From Flavobacterium soli DSM 19725 (lineage in GTDB: Bacteria > Bacteroidota > Bacteroidia > Flavobacteriales > Flavobacteriaceae), in contig NZ_AUGO01000015.1 in assembly GCF_000422705.1 (NCBI RefSeq), positions 1-64,000 on the forward strand: a DNA stretch of 64,000 nt, read 5' to 3'. The notes below the pieces were generated by a model. That model worked only from the letters and a program-made list of their open reading frames with translations. It ran no database searches and was not told the origin of the DNA. This document shows, one piece after another, positions 1 to 7,545 of the stretch (the first letter of the stretch is position 1; each line of letters opens with the position of its first letter). The translations under genes and the position numbers were made by a program.

Positions 1-34
1 GAACAGACGAAGCGAATTCCTTATCGTGAAATAG
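1..34 (+). other. Possible 3' tail of an upstream gene
   Basis: Two plus frames are open from the window edge and stop just before a strong plus-strand terminator: one at TGA 27-29 (tail TDEANSLS), one at TAG 32-34 (tail NRRSEFLIVK). Too little is visible to choose a frame or name a product. The position ahead of the terminator is the only support for a gene end here. Confidence 0.3.
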
Positions 35-61
35 CACCACGGGAAACCATCATAAAGCAAG

Positions 62-94
62 AATCCCTTCCAGGCAACTGGAAGGGATTTTTTT
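62..94 (+). terminator. Rho-independent terminator
   Basis: A perfect 12-bp stem (AATCCCTTCCAG and its complement) with a GCAA loop is followed by a T run. There is no T run on the minus side, so it serves a plus-strand gene lying left of the window rather than chrA. Confidence 0.85.
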
Positions 95-139
95 GTGATG
101 GTAGTAAACAATATTTTATTTGCTTGACAGCATTTCAAA

Positions 140-1270
140 TTATAGTAGAGTCAATAGATATCCAAGCAGTGAACCCCCAATTACTATGAAGGCACTGTTT
201 ATTTTTTTATATCCAAAAGCGAGAATGAGACTTATTATGGCAATAAAAATTGTTCGCCAATCGGTGAGGGTGTCCTGACCCATAGAGAAGCATACCGAAA
301 TGATGATGGCAACCGAAGCCACATTAACAGCATCTAAAAAAGCAGCTGCTAGTTTTGAGTTACGCATTTTCTTAACCAGTGGATTGAGCAAGGCCACAAA
401 GACAAAAGAGGGAAGAAAAATTCCAATTGTAGACACAACAGCACCATAAAAGCCATTTATTTGATAGCCAATAAACGTTACAGATGAAAACACAGGCCCA
501 GGTGTAAATTGTCCTACTGCAATTGCATCAATTAATTGTTGGCGGCTGAGAAGGCCTGTTGACACAAGTTCTGTGTCCAAGAAAGCAAACAACACATAAC
601 CACTGCCATAAAGGATTGCACCAATCTTTAGGAATATCAAAAAGAGATTAAAATTGCTTACTGAAAGAAGAAAGGTGTTGCTTAAATTCAAAAAAACAAA
701 AGGGAAAAAAGATTTTAAAGAAGTAGACTTTTCGTTTCGGAAGTATTGTATAAATAGGCTTATGAAGCCAGCTCCAAAAAGCAAATAGATCTCGTTGAAA
801 TTTAAAAGGGAACAGATTAAAACTAAAAATCCAATCAGAACTAATTCAAATGATTTTAGTGCTTTTTTTGCCAATGGAACTATTGCAGTAAGAATGATCG
901 CGATGATGGCAGGCTTGATACCGTAGATAAAAGGTTGCACTTCGGGAAGCTGTCCATACAATTTATACAGCCATGCAAAAACTCCAGTGATGCAAACAGC
1001 AGGAAGTATAAAGCACAAACCAGCAATAATCAGTCCTTTCCAGCCTCCTTTTTCATGGCCGATATGGATTGCCATTTCTGTGCTGTTTGGACCCGGAATC
1101 AAGTTTGTGGCACCAATCAGGTCTAAAAAATGTTGTTCGGTGAGCCATTTTCTTTTGGTGACCACCTCTTCTTGCATCATGGCAATGTGAGCGGCAGGGC
1201 CACCAAAGCCAATTGTTCCAAGTTTTAAAAAGAGTGCAGCGATGTCCTTTAGTGAAACTTTATTATTCAT
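140..1270 (-). CDS. chrA: Chromate transporter family protein (ChrA-like)
   Basis: 376-aa polytopic inner-membrane protein of the CHR family; the long form is built from two homologous halves, as here. The first half has the family motifs FGGPAAHIAMM (about residues 22-32) and LIPGPNSTEMAIHIG (about 57-71). The second half repeats the pattern with YGSGYVLFAFL and QFTPGPVFSSVTFIGYQ. Characterised members export chromate using proton motive force, but many CHR homologues have unknown substrates, so chromate export is an inference. The ATG lies 11 nt after the antiporter gene at 1282-2538, so the two ion transporters probably form one transcript. Confidence 0.85.
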   Translation of the reverse strand: MNNKVSLKDIAALFLKLGTIGFGGPAAHIAMMQEEVVTKRKWLTEQHFLDLIGATNLIPGPNSTEMAIHIGHEKGGWKGLIIAGLCFILPAVCITGVFAWLYKLYGQLPEVQPFIYGIKPAIIAIILTAIVPLAKKALKSFELVLIGFLVLICSLLNFNEIYLLFGAGFISLFIQYFRNEKSTSLKSFFPFVFLNLSNTFLLSVSNFNLFLIFLKIGAILYGSGYVLFAFLDTELVSTGLLSRQQLIDAIAVGQFTPGPVFSSVTFIGYQINGFYGAVVSTIGIFLPSFVFVALLNPLVKKMRNSKLAAAFLDAVNVASVAIIISVCFSMGQDTLTDWRTIFIAIISLILAFGYKKINSAFIVIGGSLLGYLLTLL

Positions 1271-1281
1271 TTTATAACTAC

Positions 1282-2538
1282 TTAAGCACCGTCATATTGG
1301 TCCAGCTTCTTTTGAATGGAAGCGGCAGAAATTCCGTGTATTAGAACCGAAAGGATGATGGTAACGGCTGTTAATTGAATTAATTTTTGAGATTCGGTAA
1401 AGGTAGTTTGGCCCAAAGCATACATCAAATAATATAACGAACCCACACCCCGAATACCATAAAACGAAAGGGTAAACTTCTCAAAATTACTGATGCCTTT
1501 TTTTCCTACAAGTGAAATCCATCCCGCAAGAGGTCGGACGAGAAGAATAAGAATCAATGCCGTAAGGATAAGTTTAGGATCCATCAAATCGGTTATATTA
1601 GAAGCCATGTACACACCAATAACTACAAATAATAAGGCTACAAATATACGTTCAATTTCTTCTGTAAAGTCATGCAAGCTGTCCATGTGTTGGGCATTTT
1701 TTTCACCGTAGCTAAAAGCAGTTGCCGCTAAAAAAACCGCAATAAAACCATAACCGCCTACTATTTCCGCAATAGCATAAGGCAAAAGGGTCAAAGCCAA
1801 TGACAAAATGCCTCGGCTAATTTTCGACTGCTGATTTTTTGATGTAAATCGGAAAACAACTTTATAAAGAAGCCATCCCGAAACAAGTCCGATGATTACA
1901 CCGGCTACAATTTTATAGACAAATTCCATCCAAAACCACTCGGTAATCCATTGCGAATAATCGGTGCCTTTTGCTACTAGAAAGATGGCAAAATAGGTAA
2001 AAGGAAAGGCGAGTCCATCATTAATTCCTGCTTCCGAAGTAAGGGCGAGGCGTGTTTTCGAGCTGTCTTTTTGGCTGGGTTTTGTCGTTTGCAAGTCAGA
2101 GGCTAGGACGGGATCAGTTGGAGCAATGAGTGCTCCAAACAAAATCGCTGCTGCAGGAGTAAAGTCAAGTATCCAATGGCTGGTGTAGGCCGAAGCCACA
2201 ATCGTTATCGGCATGGTGATCAAAAGCAGCCAAAACGAATATTTCCAAGTAGTCCAGGAAAACGGATCCTTGATTTTTAAACCCGCATTGGTTAGGGCAA
2301 CAATGACAACGAATTCGGTAATTTCTTCGATAACTTTCACATTGTTTAATGGAGCAATAGAAGCATAATGATCACCAAAAATATAAATGAGCACTCCAAT
2401 CCCGATATAAATTATGGGAGCCGTAATGTTCTTGTTTTTAAGGACGTTTGGAATCGTAGCTGCCAAAAGCACTACCATTCCTATGAGGAGAAGGTGAATA
2501 TTATAAGGACTAAAATCAAAAAATGTAGCAGTTGCCAT
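1282..2538 (-). CDS. Na+/H+ (cation:proton) antiporter, NhaP/CPA type
   Basis: 418-aa membrane protein with about 12 hydrophobic segments. Family signatures are LIAPTDPVLASDLQ (about residues 137-150) and TSEAGINDGLAFPF (about 167-180), the latter holding the Asn-Asp pair typical of CPA antiporter ion sites. It would exchange cytoplasmic Na+ or K+ for protons for pH and salt homeostasis. There is no C-terminal TrkA or cNMP domain, so this is the short form. It is first in a probable operon with chrA. Confidence 0.85.
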   Translation of the reverse strand: MATATFFDFSPYNIHLLLIGMVVLLAATIPNVLKNKNITAPIIYIGIGVLIYIFGDHYASIAPLNNVKVIEEITEFVVIVALTNAGLKIKDPFSWTTWKYSFWLLLITMPITIVASAYTSHWILDFTPAAAILFGALIAPTDPVLASDLQTTKPSQKDSSKTRLALTSEAGINDGLAFPFTYFAIFLVAKGTDYSQWITEWFWMEFVYKIVAGVIIGLVSGWLLYKVVFRFTSKNQQSKISRGILSLALTLLPYAIAEIVGGYGFIAVFLAATAFSYGEKNAQHMDSLHDFTEEIERIFVALLFVVIGVYMASNITDLMDPKLILTALILILLVRPLAGWISLVGKKGISNFEKFTLSFYGIRGVGSLYYLMYALGQTTFTESQKLIQLTAVTIILSVLIHGISAASIQKKLDQYDGA

Positions 2539-2670
2539 AAAGGAAAGTTTTGGGGATTAACTTTTCCTAAATTTAAAGAAAATACTTAAGACGGGACAGT
2601 GTTTTGGGCATTTTTTAGGGATACGGTTAGTAAAAACGTGCGAACTGTTGAGGATTCAGAGCGAAGGGGT

Positions 2671-2725
2671 TTTAGGCTTGCAGTTTTATTTTGTTTGTCC
2701 CATCGAAAGGATGTGGGAGAGAGCT
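2671..2725 (+). repeat. Repeat family 1, partial copy C (conserved box plus hairpin)
   Basis: The box GCAGTTTTATTTTGTTT, preceded by TTTAGGCTT, is followed by a hairpin (CCCATC / GATGTGGG around a GAAAG loop). The same box occurs at 3828 and 5679, each time followed by a hairpin of different sequence. The 144-bp palindrome that follows the other two copies is missing here. It lies just beyond the 3' end of the 2735-3145 gene and marks the left edge of the accessory island. Confidence 0.6.
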
Positions 2726-2734
2726 GGGCCCGTA

Positions 2735-3145
2735 TTATTCTGTTTTAATTTCCGCAAGAATTAGTTTGTCAGCTTGCAATTCCACTATTTTATAAATTTT
2801 TCCTTTTAGGTTAATAGGTTCAGTGGTGGTTAAAACCCATTCACTTTCATTTAGACTCCATTTTCCCTTATAATTATGAGTCCGCAACCTAGTGTCATTT
2901 CCACAAGGTGCAGAATATCTATTATAAAATTCTCCGTTTTTTAGTATTTCAACCCTTAAGCCATATTTATGGTCAGTTGCTTTTCGTTTTTCAAAAATCA
3001 GATTGTCACCTTCTCTGTTATATTTCGAATACCAAACTCCAATTAAATCACCAGAATTAAATTCAGCCGATTCATTTTTTTGTCCATAACTCAATTGGTT
3101 GCTGAACAGAACCACCAGAATTATTATTAGAAAGTTGTTTTTCAT
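2735..3145 (-). CDS. Hypothetical secreted protein
   Basis: 136 aa. The N-terminus is a signal peptide: MKNN, a hydrophobic core, then an alanine-free cleavage region ending SYGQ. The mature part has a GVWYSKYN segment and a YKGKWSLNESEWVL segment, resembling small lipocalin-like beta-barrel proteins that detect or store ligands, but the likeness is weak and no family is claimed. Two cysteines at most. It precedes the island's first direct repeat and follows a 188-aa membrane protein on the same strand. Confidence 0.6.
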   Translation of the reverse strand: MKNNFLIIILVVLFSNQLSYGQKNESAEFNSGDLIGVWYSKYNREGDNLIFEKRKATDHKYGLRVEILKNGEFYNRYSAPCGNDTRLRTHNYKGKWSLNESEWVLTTTEPINLKGKIYKIVELQADKLILAEIKTE

Positions 3146-3216
3146 AATGTTTTTTTGCTTGAGTATAATGTTTTGGTACTAACCAGCGTTTCTTGCTCAA
3201 ATATAATTACTTCCCA

Positions 3217-3783
3217 TCAATCGGTCACCAATTCCTGTTTTTCTTTTCTAAAAAGAAGTAAAATCAATCCTAAAGAAAAAAGCAGGCAACTTAGTACCAT
3301 ATACACTCCATCTTTCAGTATAAAAAATGAAAAACCTACAGCAGGTGCGCCAATTATAACCATTAAGGCTTTTAGAGTATGGGTTTTAATAAAGTTTGAA
3401 GCGTGAGTTGCTAATCCAATAAAGAGCAAAGAGGGTCCAATAATTATAAAAGGATATAGGATTGATGGAGTATTGCTAATGTGTTCGCTCAATTCCATTC
3501 TAGCAGTATCGTCATTTCCAAAACTCCACATTATAAAATCAATAGTACAAAGGCCTATATGGGCAATAACTCCTAAAGCAGTTAGAAAGGAAGCAACGGA
3601 ATTTAAATTGTTTTTTGGAAACACTTTATTAAATGAAAGGAGTAATGTTGCCCCAATCAGATTCAACCAATGCGCAAAATCTATGGGTTCCTGAAAATAC
3701 GCTACTTTAGAGCCTTGAGAAAACAGCATATAACTCACAACAAAAAACAATAATCCGATTAAACAAATACTTTTTGGTTTCAT
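3217..3783 (-). CDS. Hypothetical six-helix membrane protein
   Basis: 188 aa with about six hydrophobic helices (roughly residues 5-22, 37-50, 64-83, 108-126, 138-157, 160-178) and a charged C-terminal tail (FRKEKQELVTD). I do not recognise the family. It lies 71 nt upstream of the secreted protein at 2735-3145 on the same strand, so they may be one transcript. The pair is bracketed by direct repeats at 2671 and 3828. Confidence 0.6.
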   Translation of the reverse strand: MKPKSICLIGLLFFVVSYMLFSQGSKVAYFQEPIDFAHWLNLIGATLLLSFNKVFPKNNLNSVASFLTALGVIAHIGLCTIDFIMWSFGNDDTARMELSEHISNTPSILYPFIIIGPSLLFIGLATHASNFIKTHTLKALMVIIGAPAVGFSFFILKDGVYMVLSCLLFSLGLILLLFRKEKQELVTD

Positions 3784-3827
3784 AATTTTTCTATAAAGAC
3801 AGCTATCTTGAAAATGTGTTCTATTAA

Positions 3828-4031
3828 TTTAGGTTTGCAGTTTTATTTTGTTTTTGCAATGCCAAAGGATTTGCGCGATCAATGTCATTAAGTTAAGCGG
3901 TTTAGTTGTCATTCCGAGGAACGAGGAATCTCACAAGTAATTCCGTAATGTGAATTTGACAATGGGATTCCTCGTTCCTCGGAATGACAAAATTGACGCT
4001 TTATATCCTTAACTTAATGACATTGTTCGTG
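3828..4031 (+). repeat. 204-bp repeat, copy A (box, hairpin, palindrome)
   Basis: Same arrangement as copy B at 5679-5882, with no net length difference. It has the box GCAGTTTTATTTTGTTT, then a small hairpin (GCAA..CC AAA GG..TTGC), then a 144-bp palindrome at 3881-4024. The palindrome is nested: outer arms AATGTCATTAAGTTAAG / complement, and inner 24-nt arms at 3907-3930 and 3966-3989 that are perfectly complementary. No ORF of note. It looks like a non-autonomous REP/MITE-like element. Confidence 0.85.
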
Positions 4032-4050
4032 AGGGAGCGGGGAAACGGCT

Positions 4051-4065
4051 GTTGGCAGCAGTTAA
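4051..4065 (+). repeat. 15-nt inverted repeat, left copy, at the end of the AbiGi gene
   Basis: GTTGGCAGCAGTTAA is inverted with one mismatch at 4825-4839. The left copy contains the AbiGi stop codon; the right copy lies 14 nt upstream of its ATG. Together they frame exactly this gene, as a cassette boundary would. Confidence 0.6.
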
Positions 4066-4811
4066 AAGTCATTATAAATTTGACTCTTTGTAATTATTCG
4101 TGTTGAAAGAATTTTCAATTGCTTTGTTGTGCATTTATCTTCATAAACCGTATTCAATAGTGTCAAAATTTCTGGAATATCATTTTCATCTTCAACAATT
4201 ATATATGATATATCATCAAAAGAAAATTTGATACTGCAATTTACAAGCTTTATGTTATGTGTTTCCTTATCTTCCTTATAATTTTTACCAGCTATAAATA
4301 AAGGCGCGCCTTCAAGTTCCTTTAATCCTGCAACAAATCGCCACTCTCTTTCATCATAAAATCTATAAGTTTCAGAATTTATCTTTCCGTGTATTAATTT
4401 ACCTTCATAATTTTTGCAATGAGAAAGTATAGCAATATGTTCACTTTGAAGATTTATGTCATTTGACTTTGCCTTTCTTAATTCAATAATGCGTCGATAT
4501 TGCTCACCAATGTTCTTGGTTAAGCGAGATTCTTTTTCTAAATATAGAACTGGATTTAAACCAGTTGCTTTCGCCCAAGATTTGGTTAAGCCTATCGCGT
4601 AAGAGCCATATGAATCGATATGATTTTTTACTTCTGATAAAGGAATGTCACAAAATGAAACCATTGGGAAGGCAACACTTAAATTTGGACCATTTTCGAT
4701 CATTATTCTCTCTGAACAATATTTTAAATTAAATCCTTGAGAAGTAATTATTCCTTTCAAGTTTTCTACCTTATTGGTATAATGTATTACTGAATTTGTA
4801 CTGATTGCCAT
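4062..4811 (-). CDS. AbiGi-family protein (abortive infection system antitoxin-like)
   Basis: 249 aa. It resembles the AbiGi family (Pfam PF10899): SFCDIPLSEVKNHI, then YGSYAIGLTKSWA, GLNPVLYLE, and a central YDEREWRFV. AbiGi proteins are described as the antitoxin-like half of the AbiG phage-abortive system; the partner AbiGii toxin is not present in this window. I chose the ATG at 4811 because the longer frame starts with TTG at 4838, inside the inverted repeat. It lies between two hairpin elements in the accessory island and is more AT-rich than the neighbouring core genes. Family assignment is from memory of motifs; the biological role here is unknown. Confidence 0.7.
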   Translation of the reverse strand: MAISTNSVIHYTNKVENLKGIITSQGFNLKYCSERIMIENGPNLSVAFPMVSFCDIPLSEVKNHIDSYGSYAIGLTKSWAKATGLNPVLYLEKESRLTKNIGEQYRRIIELRKAKSNDINLQSEHIAILSHCKNYEGKLIHGKINSETYRFYDEREWRFVAGLKELEGAPLFIAGKNYKEDKETHNIKLVNCSIKFSFDDISYIIVEDENDIPEILTLLNTVYEDKCTTKQLKILSTRIITKSQIYNDF

Positions 4812-4824
4812 GTTGCGTTTTGTA

Positions 4825-4973
4825 TTAATTGCTGCCAACGTTCCCTCGCTACAAGAGGTTTGAGATTAAATTAAGCCTTATTTTCGGATTTGCCTAAATT
4901 TCCCAAATACAAGACCATTTTCAAATTAAACCAAATGCCCAAATCTCTTGTAGCAAGTGTTACCTGCAGTGCT
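4825..4973. repeat. Imperfect palindrome between island genes
   Basis: About 32-nt arms at 4830-4862 and 4942-4973 pair imperfectly; the best part is GCTACAAGAG against CTCTTGTAGC. An inner stem uses GGATTTGCCTAAATTTCCC-like sequence. It fills nearly all of the gap between the AbiGi gene and the 171-aa gene. From memory, similar CTACAAG...CTTGTAG hairpins recur between small genes in flavobacterial genomes. No integrase and no good GTTRRRY core, so it is not a standard integron attC site. Confidence 0.65.
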
Positions 4974-4975
4974 TT

Positions 4976-5491
4976 TTATTTACGATTAATTTGATTTGAA
5001 ATTATTTTCAATTTACTTTCTATATTTTCTATTTCTGAATTTCTTGTGATCGTTACATATGCGTTGATTGTGAAGGTCAGGATAGCTAATATCAAAAGTA
5101 TGGTGACTGACCAATTTCTAATTATGTCATGGTATTTTTCTCTTGATCTTTTTTTTCCTTCATCAAGATATTTTTGATTGTAAAAAGAAGCAATACCAAT
5201 TTCCGTAATTGCGTGATAAAACACATAATACTCTTCTTCCTGACTATATATCTCTTTTTGATTTTCTAGATACTGAATTTGCTCAACGATTTTATTTTCT
5301 GAAAAATCAACGGTTTCTACCAAGTCTGACCAAGTTCGAGCAATTTCTGAAACATGCATATTATCTGGACCAGTTCCTTCTGACCTTTTCTCATGAAGCG
5401 ACTTTAATATTGCATGTCGAATTTTAAATTTATTTTCCATACTTTCTACAATAGCATTGCGGGTAACTTGTTTATTGTCTAACATCATCAT
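4976..5491 (-). CDS. Hypothetical wHTH-like protein with one membrane segment
   Basis: 171 aa. The N-terminal half (about residues 20-110) is helical, with a winged-helix-like pattern: VSEIARTWSDLV, then KIVEQIQYLENQKEIY, then a short strand region YYVFYHAITEIGIASFY. One transmembrane helix follows (about 128-148, WSVTILLILAILTFTINAYV), then a short charged tail. Three consecutive ATG codons (5491, 5488, 5485) could each start it. I do not recognise the family. A soluble sensing domain tethered to the membrane fits its place beside an AbiGi protein, but that is only context. Confidence 0.55.
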   Translation of the reverse strand: MMMLDNKQVTRNAIVESMENKFKIRHAILKSLHEKRSEGTGPDNMHVSEIARTWSDLVETVDFSENKIVEQIQYLENQKEIYSQEEEYYVFYHAITEIGIASFYNQKYLDEGKKRSREKYHDIIRNWSVTILLILAILTFTINAYVTITRNSEIENIESKLKIISNQINRK

Positions 5492-5678
5492 ACCTATCCC
5501 TACGAAAACGGTTGTATAAGTCTGATTGACCTACTCCCTAGTAGTATCGTAAAAATATACAAAAAGAACCTATAAACACAAATTTTATGTAGAAGAATTA
5601 CTACTACTTTCCCGTTAACTCTCGCACTCCATTTACACTTTTCCATGCCAACTATTTTTAATAAAAAAACTGCAAGGT
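5492..5678. other. Intergenic stretch upstream of the 171-aa gene
   Basis: No ORF or RNA is supported. It should hold the promoter of the minus-strand gene at 4976-5491. A short dyad CTACTCCCTAGTAG lies near 5530-5543. The rest of the gap up to queD is repeat copy B and a terminator. Confidence 0.4.
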
Positions 5679-5882
5679 TTTAGATTTGCAGTTTTATTTT
5701 GTTTGTCGGCACGAGCAAGATGCTCGCGGTCAATATAATTAAGTTAAGCCGTTTAGTTGTTCTTCCGAGGAACGAGGAATCACACAAGTAGCTCCGTAAT
5801 GTGAATTTGACAATGGGATTCCTCGTTCCTCGGAAAGACAAAACGGACTGTTAATATCCTTAACTTAATGAAATTGTCCGTG
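5679..5882 (+). repeat. 204-bp repeat, copy B (box, hairpin, palindrome)
   Basis: Collinear with copy A at 3828-4031. The hairpin after the box is CGAGC / GCTCG here, a different sequence from copy A in the same place. The 144-bp palindrome spans 5732-5875, with outer arms AATATAATTAAGTTAAG and inner arms around GAGGAACGAGGAATC. Copy B has a few mismatches in the arms where copy A is perfect, so A looks younger or better conserved. A predicted 67-aa minus ORF across it is not credible as a gene. Confidence 0.85.
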
Positions 5883-5910
5883 TACAATAAAGGGAACGAC
5901 GACAATACTG

Positions 5911-5943
5911 AAAAAAAAAGCCCATTCAATTCAGAATAGGCTT
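5911..5943 (-). terminator. Terminator of queD
   Basis: Stem AAGCCCATTC / GAATAGGCTT with one mismatch and a six-base loop, then nine Ts when read on the minus strand. It lies immediately after the queD stop. Confidence 0.75.
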
Positions 5944-5948
5944 GAGAT

Positions 5949-6404
5949 TTATGCTTCGTTATCGCTTGCATACCATTCGGCAAAGGACGATTCGGTTTCT
6001 TGTAGTTTTAGTGAAAAAAGAACGATGTCTTGTGGCAATCGGTCTTGGATTCTTTTGGCAAAATCGATGACCATGTTTTCGCTCGTTGGTTGATAATCCA
6101 CTAGAATCACGTGGTGTCCTCGGTTTTTGAGTTCGTTTGCAAGCTCGATATGGGGTGTGGTTTCGTTGAAAACCGTGGCGTGGTCAAACTGGTCGACAAT
6201 TTCTTCCTTGACAATTTTTTTGAGATCAGTAAAGTCAATCACCATTCCGAATTTCACATTGTCCCTGTCGGTTATTGGTGTTCCGATAACGGTTACCGAG
6301 AGTTTATAGCTGTGTCCGTGAACGTTTTTGCATTTGCCGTCATAGCCATAAAGGGCGTGTCCTGTTTCGAAGGTAAATTGCTTGGTGATTCTGATTTTAC
6401 TCAT
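5949..6404 (-). CDS. queD: 6-carboxytetrahydropterin synthase QueD
   Basis: 151-aa member of the PTPS/QueD family. QueD converts dihydroneopterin triphosphate to 6-carboxytetrahydropterin, an early step of queuosine (preQ0) synthesis. The zinc-binding histidines are visible: FETGHALYG (about residue 16) and NVHGHSY (about 29 and 31). The catalytic cysteine sits just before them in GKCKNVHGH. The conserved DFDHATVFNE-like segment appears as DQFDHATVFNE. Length is slightly above the usual 120-140 aa. No other que genes are nearby, so it is a stand-alone locus. Confidence 0.92.
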   Translation of the reverse strand: MSKIRITKQFTFETGHALYGYDGKCKNVHGHSYKLSVTVIGTPITDRDNVKFGMVIDFTDLKKIVKEEIVDQFDHATVFNETTPHIELANELKNRGHHVILVDYQPTSENMVIDFAKRIQDRLPQDIVLFSLKLQETESSFAEWYASDNEA

Positions 6405-6467
6405 GATGGGTTTTCTTTGGGGACAAATTTACAAATTTATTGCTTAGGGTGTTTTGGAAACGGATGT

Positions 6468-6547
6468 CCTAGCCCTGATGGAAGCGGCATCCTTTTCCTT
6501 TTTTCTTTAAAAAGGAAAAGATAGAGCGGACAGCGGGAATAGCTTCT
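6468..6547 (+). ncRNA. Structured repeat family 2, copy 1 (AGCCCTGAT...AGCGGGA element)
   Basis: The element starts CCTAGCCCTGATGGAAGCGG, has a central A/T-rich hairpin (CTTTTCCTTTTT / AAAAAGGAAAAG), and ends AGAGCGGACAGCGGGAATAGCT. Related copies lie at 12013-12095 and on the minus strand at 14714-14859. The flanks are conserved while the central stem differs. From memory this is a widespread dispersed element in Flavobacteriia and may correspond to the Rfam Flavo-1 motif; I could not check that. Whether it is transcribed is unknown. Confidence 0.55.
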
Positions 6548-6554
6548 TAAAAAA

Positions 6555-7322
6555 CTACTTCTTGAACTGTTCTAAGGCTTTCTTGGTAAAGTCGGAAAGG
6601 ACGAGTTTCCCCGAAATGGCGGCACGATCGTAGAGCACTGTTTCCCAATGATCCGTGTTTTCCCAGAGCACTTTTTTCATGGCAGAAAGGGCTTCGGGGT
6701 TATAATTGGAGAGCTTTTCAGCAAATATATTCAGGGCATTATCGAGTTCTTCTATGGTTTCAAAAACTTTTGCATAGAGTCCTTTTTGCAGGGCCCACTG
6801 GGCAGTTTGCCATTCATCAGCAGCAAGGGTGAGTTCGGCTAGACCGCTAACACCCACTTTTCTTTCGACAGCGGGAGCGATGACAAACGGGCCAATCCCG
6901 ATGGTAAATTCAGATAATTTGATGCTACTGTTTGTGGTTGCAAATACATAATCGCAGGCTGAAGCCAGACCCACACCACCACCAACGGCTTTTCCTTGAA
7001 CGCGACCGATGATGAGTTTGGAACATTTTCGCATGGCATTGATCACATTGGCAAAGCCCGAAAAGAACTTGGCACCTTCGTCGAGATTCGAAACCGCCAA
7101 GAGTTCATCGAAGGAAGCTCCTGCACAAAACACTTTTTCGCCTTGGCTTTTTAATACAATTATGGCAACTTCTGGATTGTTGCTCAATTGGTTCAACTCG
7201 TCAGTCAAGAGCTGCAAAAGCTGACTCGGAAAGGAATTTCCAGAAGGATGATGAAAGGTTATTGTAGCGATTTTTTGATCGATTGTAGTATGGATTGCAC
7301 CATTTTGGAGGTCTGTGGTCAT
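6555..7322 (-). CDS. Enoyl-CoA hydratase/isomerase family protein
   Basis: 255-aa crotonase-fold protein. Family features are KVFCAGASFDEL (about residues 64-75, oxyanion-hole region) and GKAVGGGVGLASACDYVFA (about 110-128). The first catalytic glutamate position seems altered, and the second region reads SEFTIGIGPFVIAP, where hydratases often have a Glu or Gly pair, so the exact reaction (hydratase, isomerase or methylglutaconyl-CoA hydratase) cannot be set. The C-terminal trimerisation helices are present. It stands alone between queD and tRNA-Ala on the minus strand. Confidence 0.8.
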   Translation of the reverse strand: MTTDLQNGAIHTTIDQKIATITFHHPSGNSFPSQLLQLLTDELNQLSNNPEVAIIVLKSQGEKVFCAGASFDELLAVSNLDEGAKFFSGFANVINAMRKCSKLIIGRVQGKAVGGGVGLASACDYVFATTNSSIKLSEFTIGIGPFVIAPAVERKVGVSGLAELTLAADEWQTAQWALQKGLYAKVFETIEELDNALNIFAEKLSNYNPEALSAMKKVLWENTDHWETVLYDRAAISGKLVLSDFTKKALEQFKK

Positions 7323-7423
7323 GTGGTAATTTTTAGTAAAAATACAAAAAGAGGCTTAATTGTAGGGATGTAGAAGGTAATTTGACAAGTATTTTGCATC
7401 TTAGTCGAAATTCGAAATCTTTT

Positions 7424-7455
7424 TTGCAAATTGTTTTGTAATTATAGTATATTTG
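7424..7455 (+). promoter_or_regulatory. Promoter of tRNA-Ala
   Basis: TTG at 7424-7426, a 21-nt spacer, then TATATTTG at 7448-7455 match the Bacteroidota -33/-7 consensus (TTG / TAnnTTTG). The predicted start is about 4 nt before the tRNA. Confidence 0.7.
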
Positions 7456-7463
7456 CCCTCGAA

Positions 7464-7537
7464 GGGGGATTAGCTCATTTGGCTAGAGCGCTTGCCTGGC
7501 AGGCAAGAGGTGACCGGTTCGAATCCGGTATTCTCCA
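7464..7537 (+). tRNA. tRNA-Ala(GGC)
   Basis: 74-nt cloverleaf. Acceptor GGGGGAT pairs with ATTCTCC and includes the G3-U70 wobble that identifies alanine tRNAs. The anticodon stem CTTGC/GCAAG closes the loop CTGGCAG, giving anticodon GGC. The T arm is CCGGTTCGAATCCGG. CCA is not encoded. Confidence 0.97.
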
Positions 7538-7545
7538 CAAGTATA

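Noticed and set aside
4830..4973. Integron attC site
   Set aside because: No GTTRRRY/RYYYAAC core pair of the right shape, no integrase in the window, and the hairpin arms are longer than a typical attC. Kept only as a palindrome.
5780..5983. 67-aa minus-strand ORF overlapping repeat copy B and queD
   Set aside because: It reads through the palindrome and its terminal codons overlap queD; no conserved sequence and composition follows the repeat.
7464..7537. tRNA-Gly instead of tRNA-Ala
   Set aside because: The anticodon reads GGC (Ala) within the loop CTGGCAG, and the acceptor has the G3-U70 pair specific to alanine.
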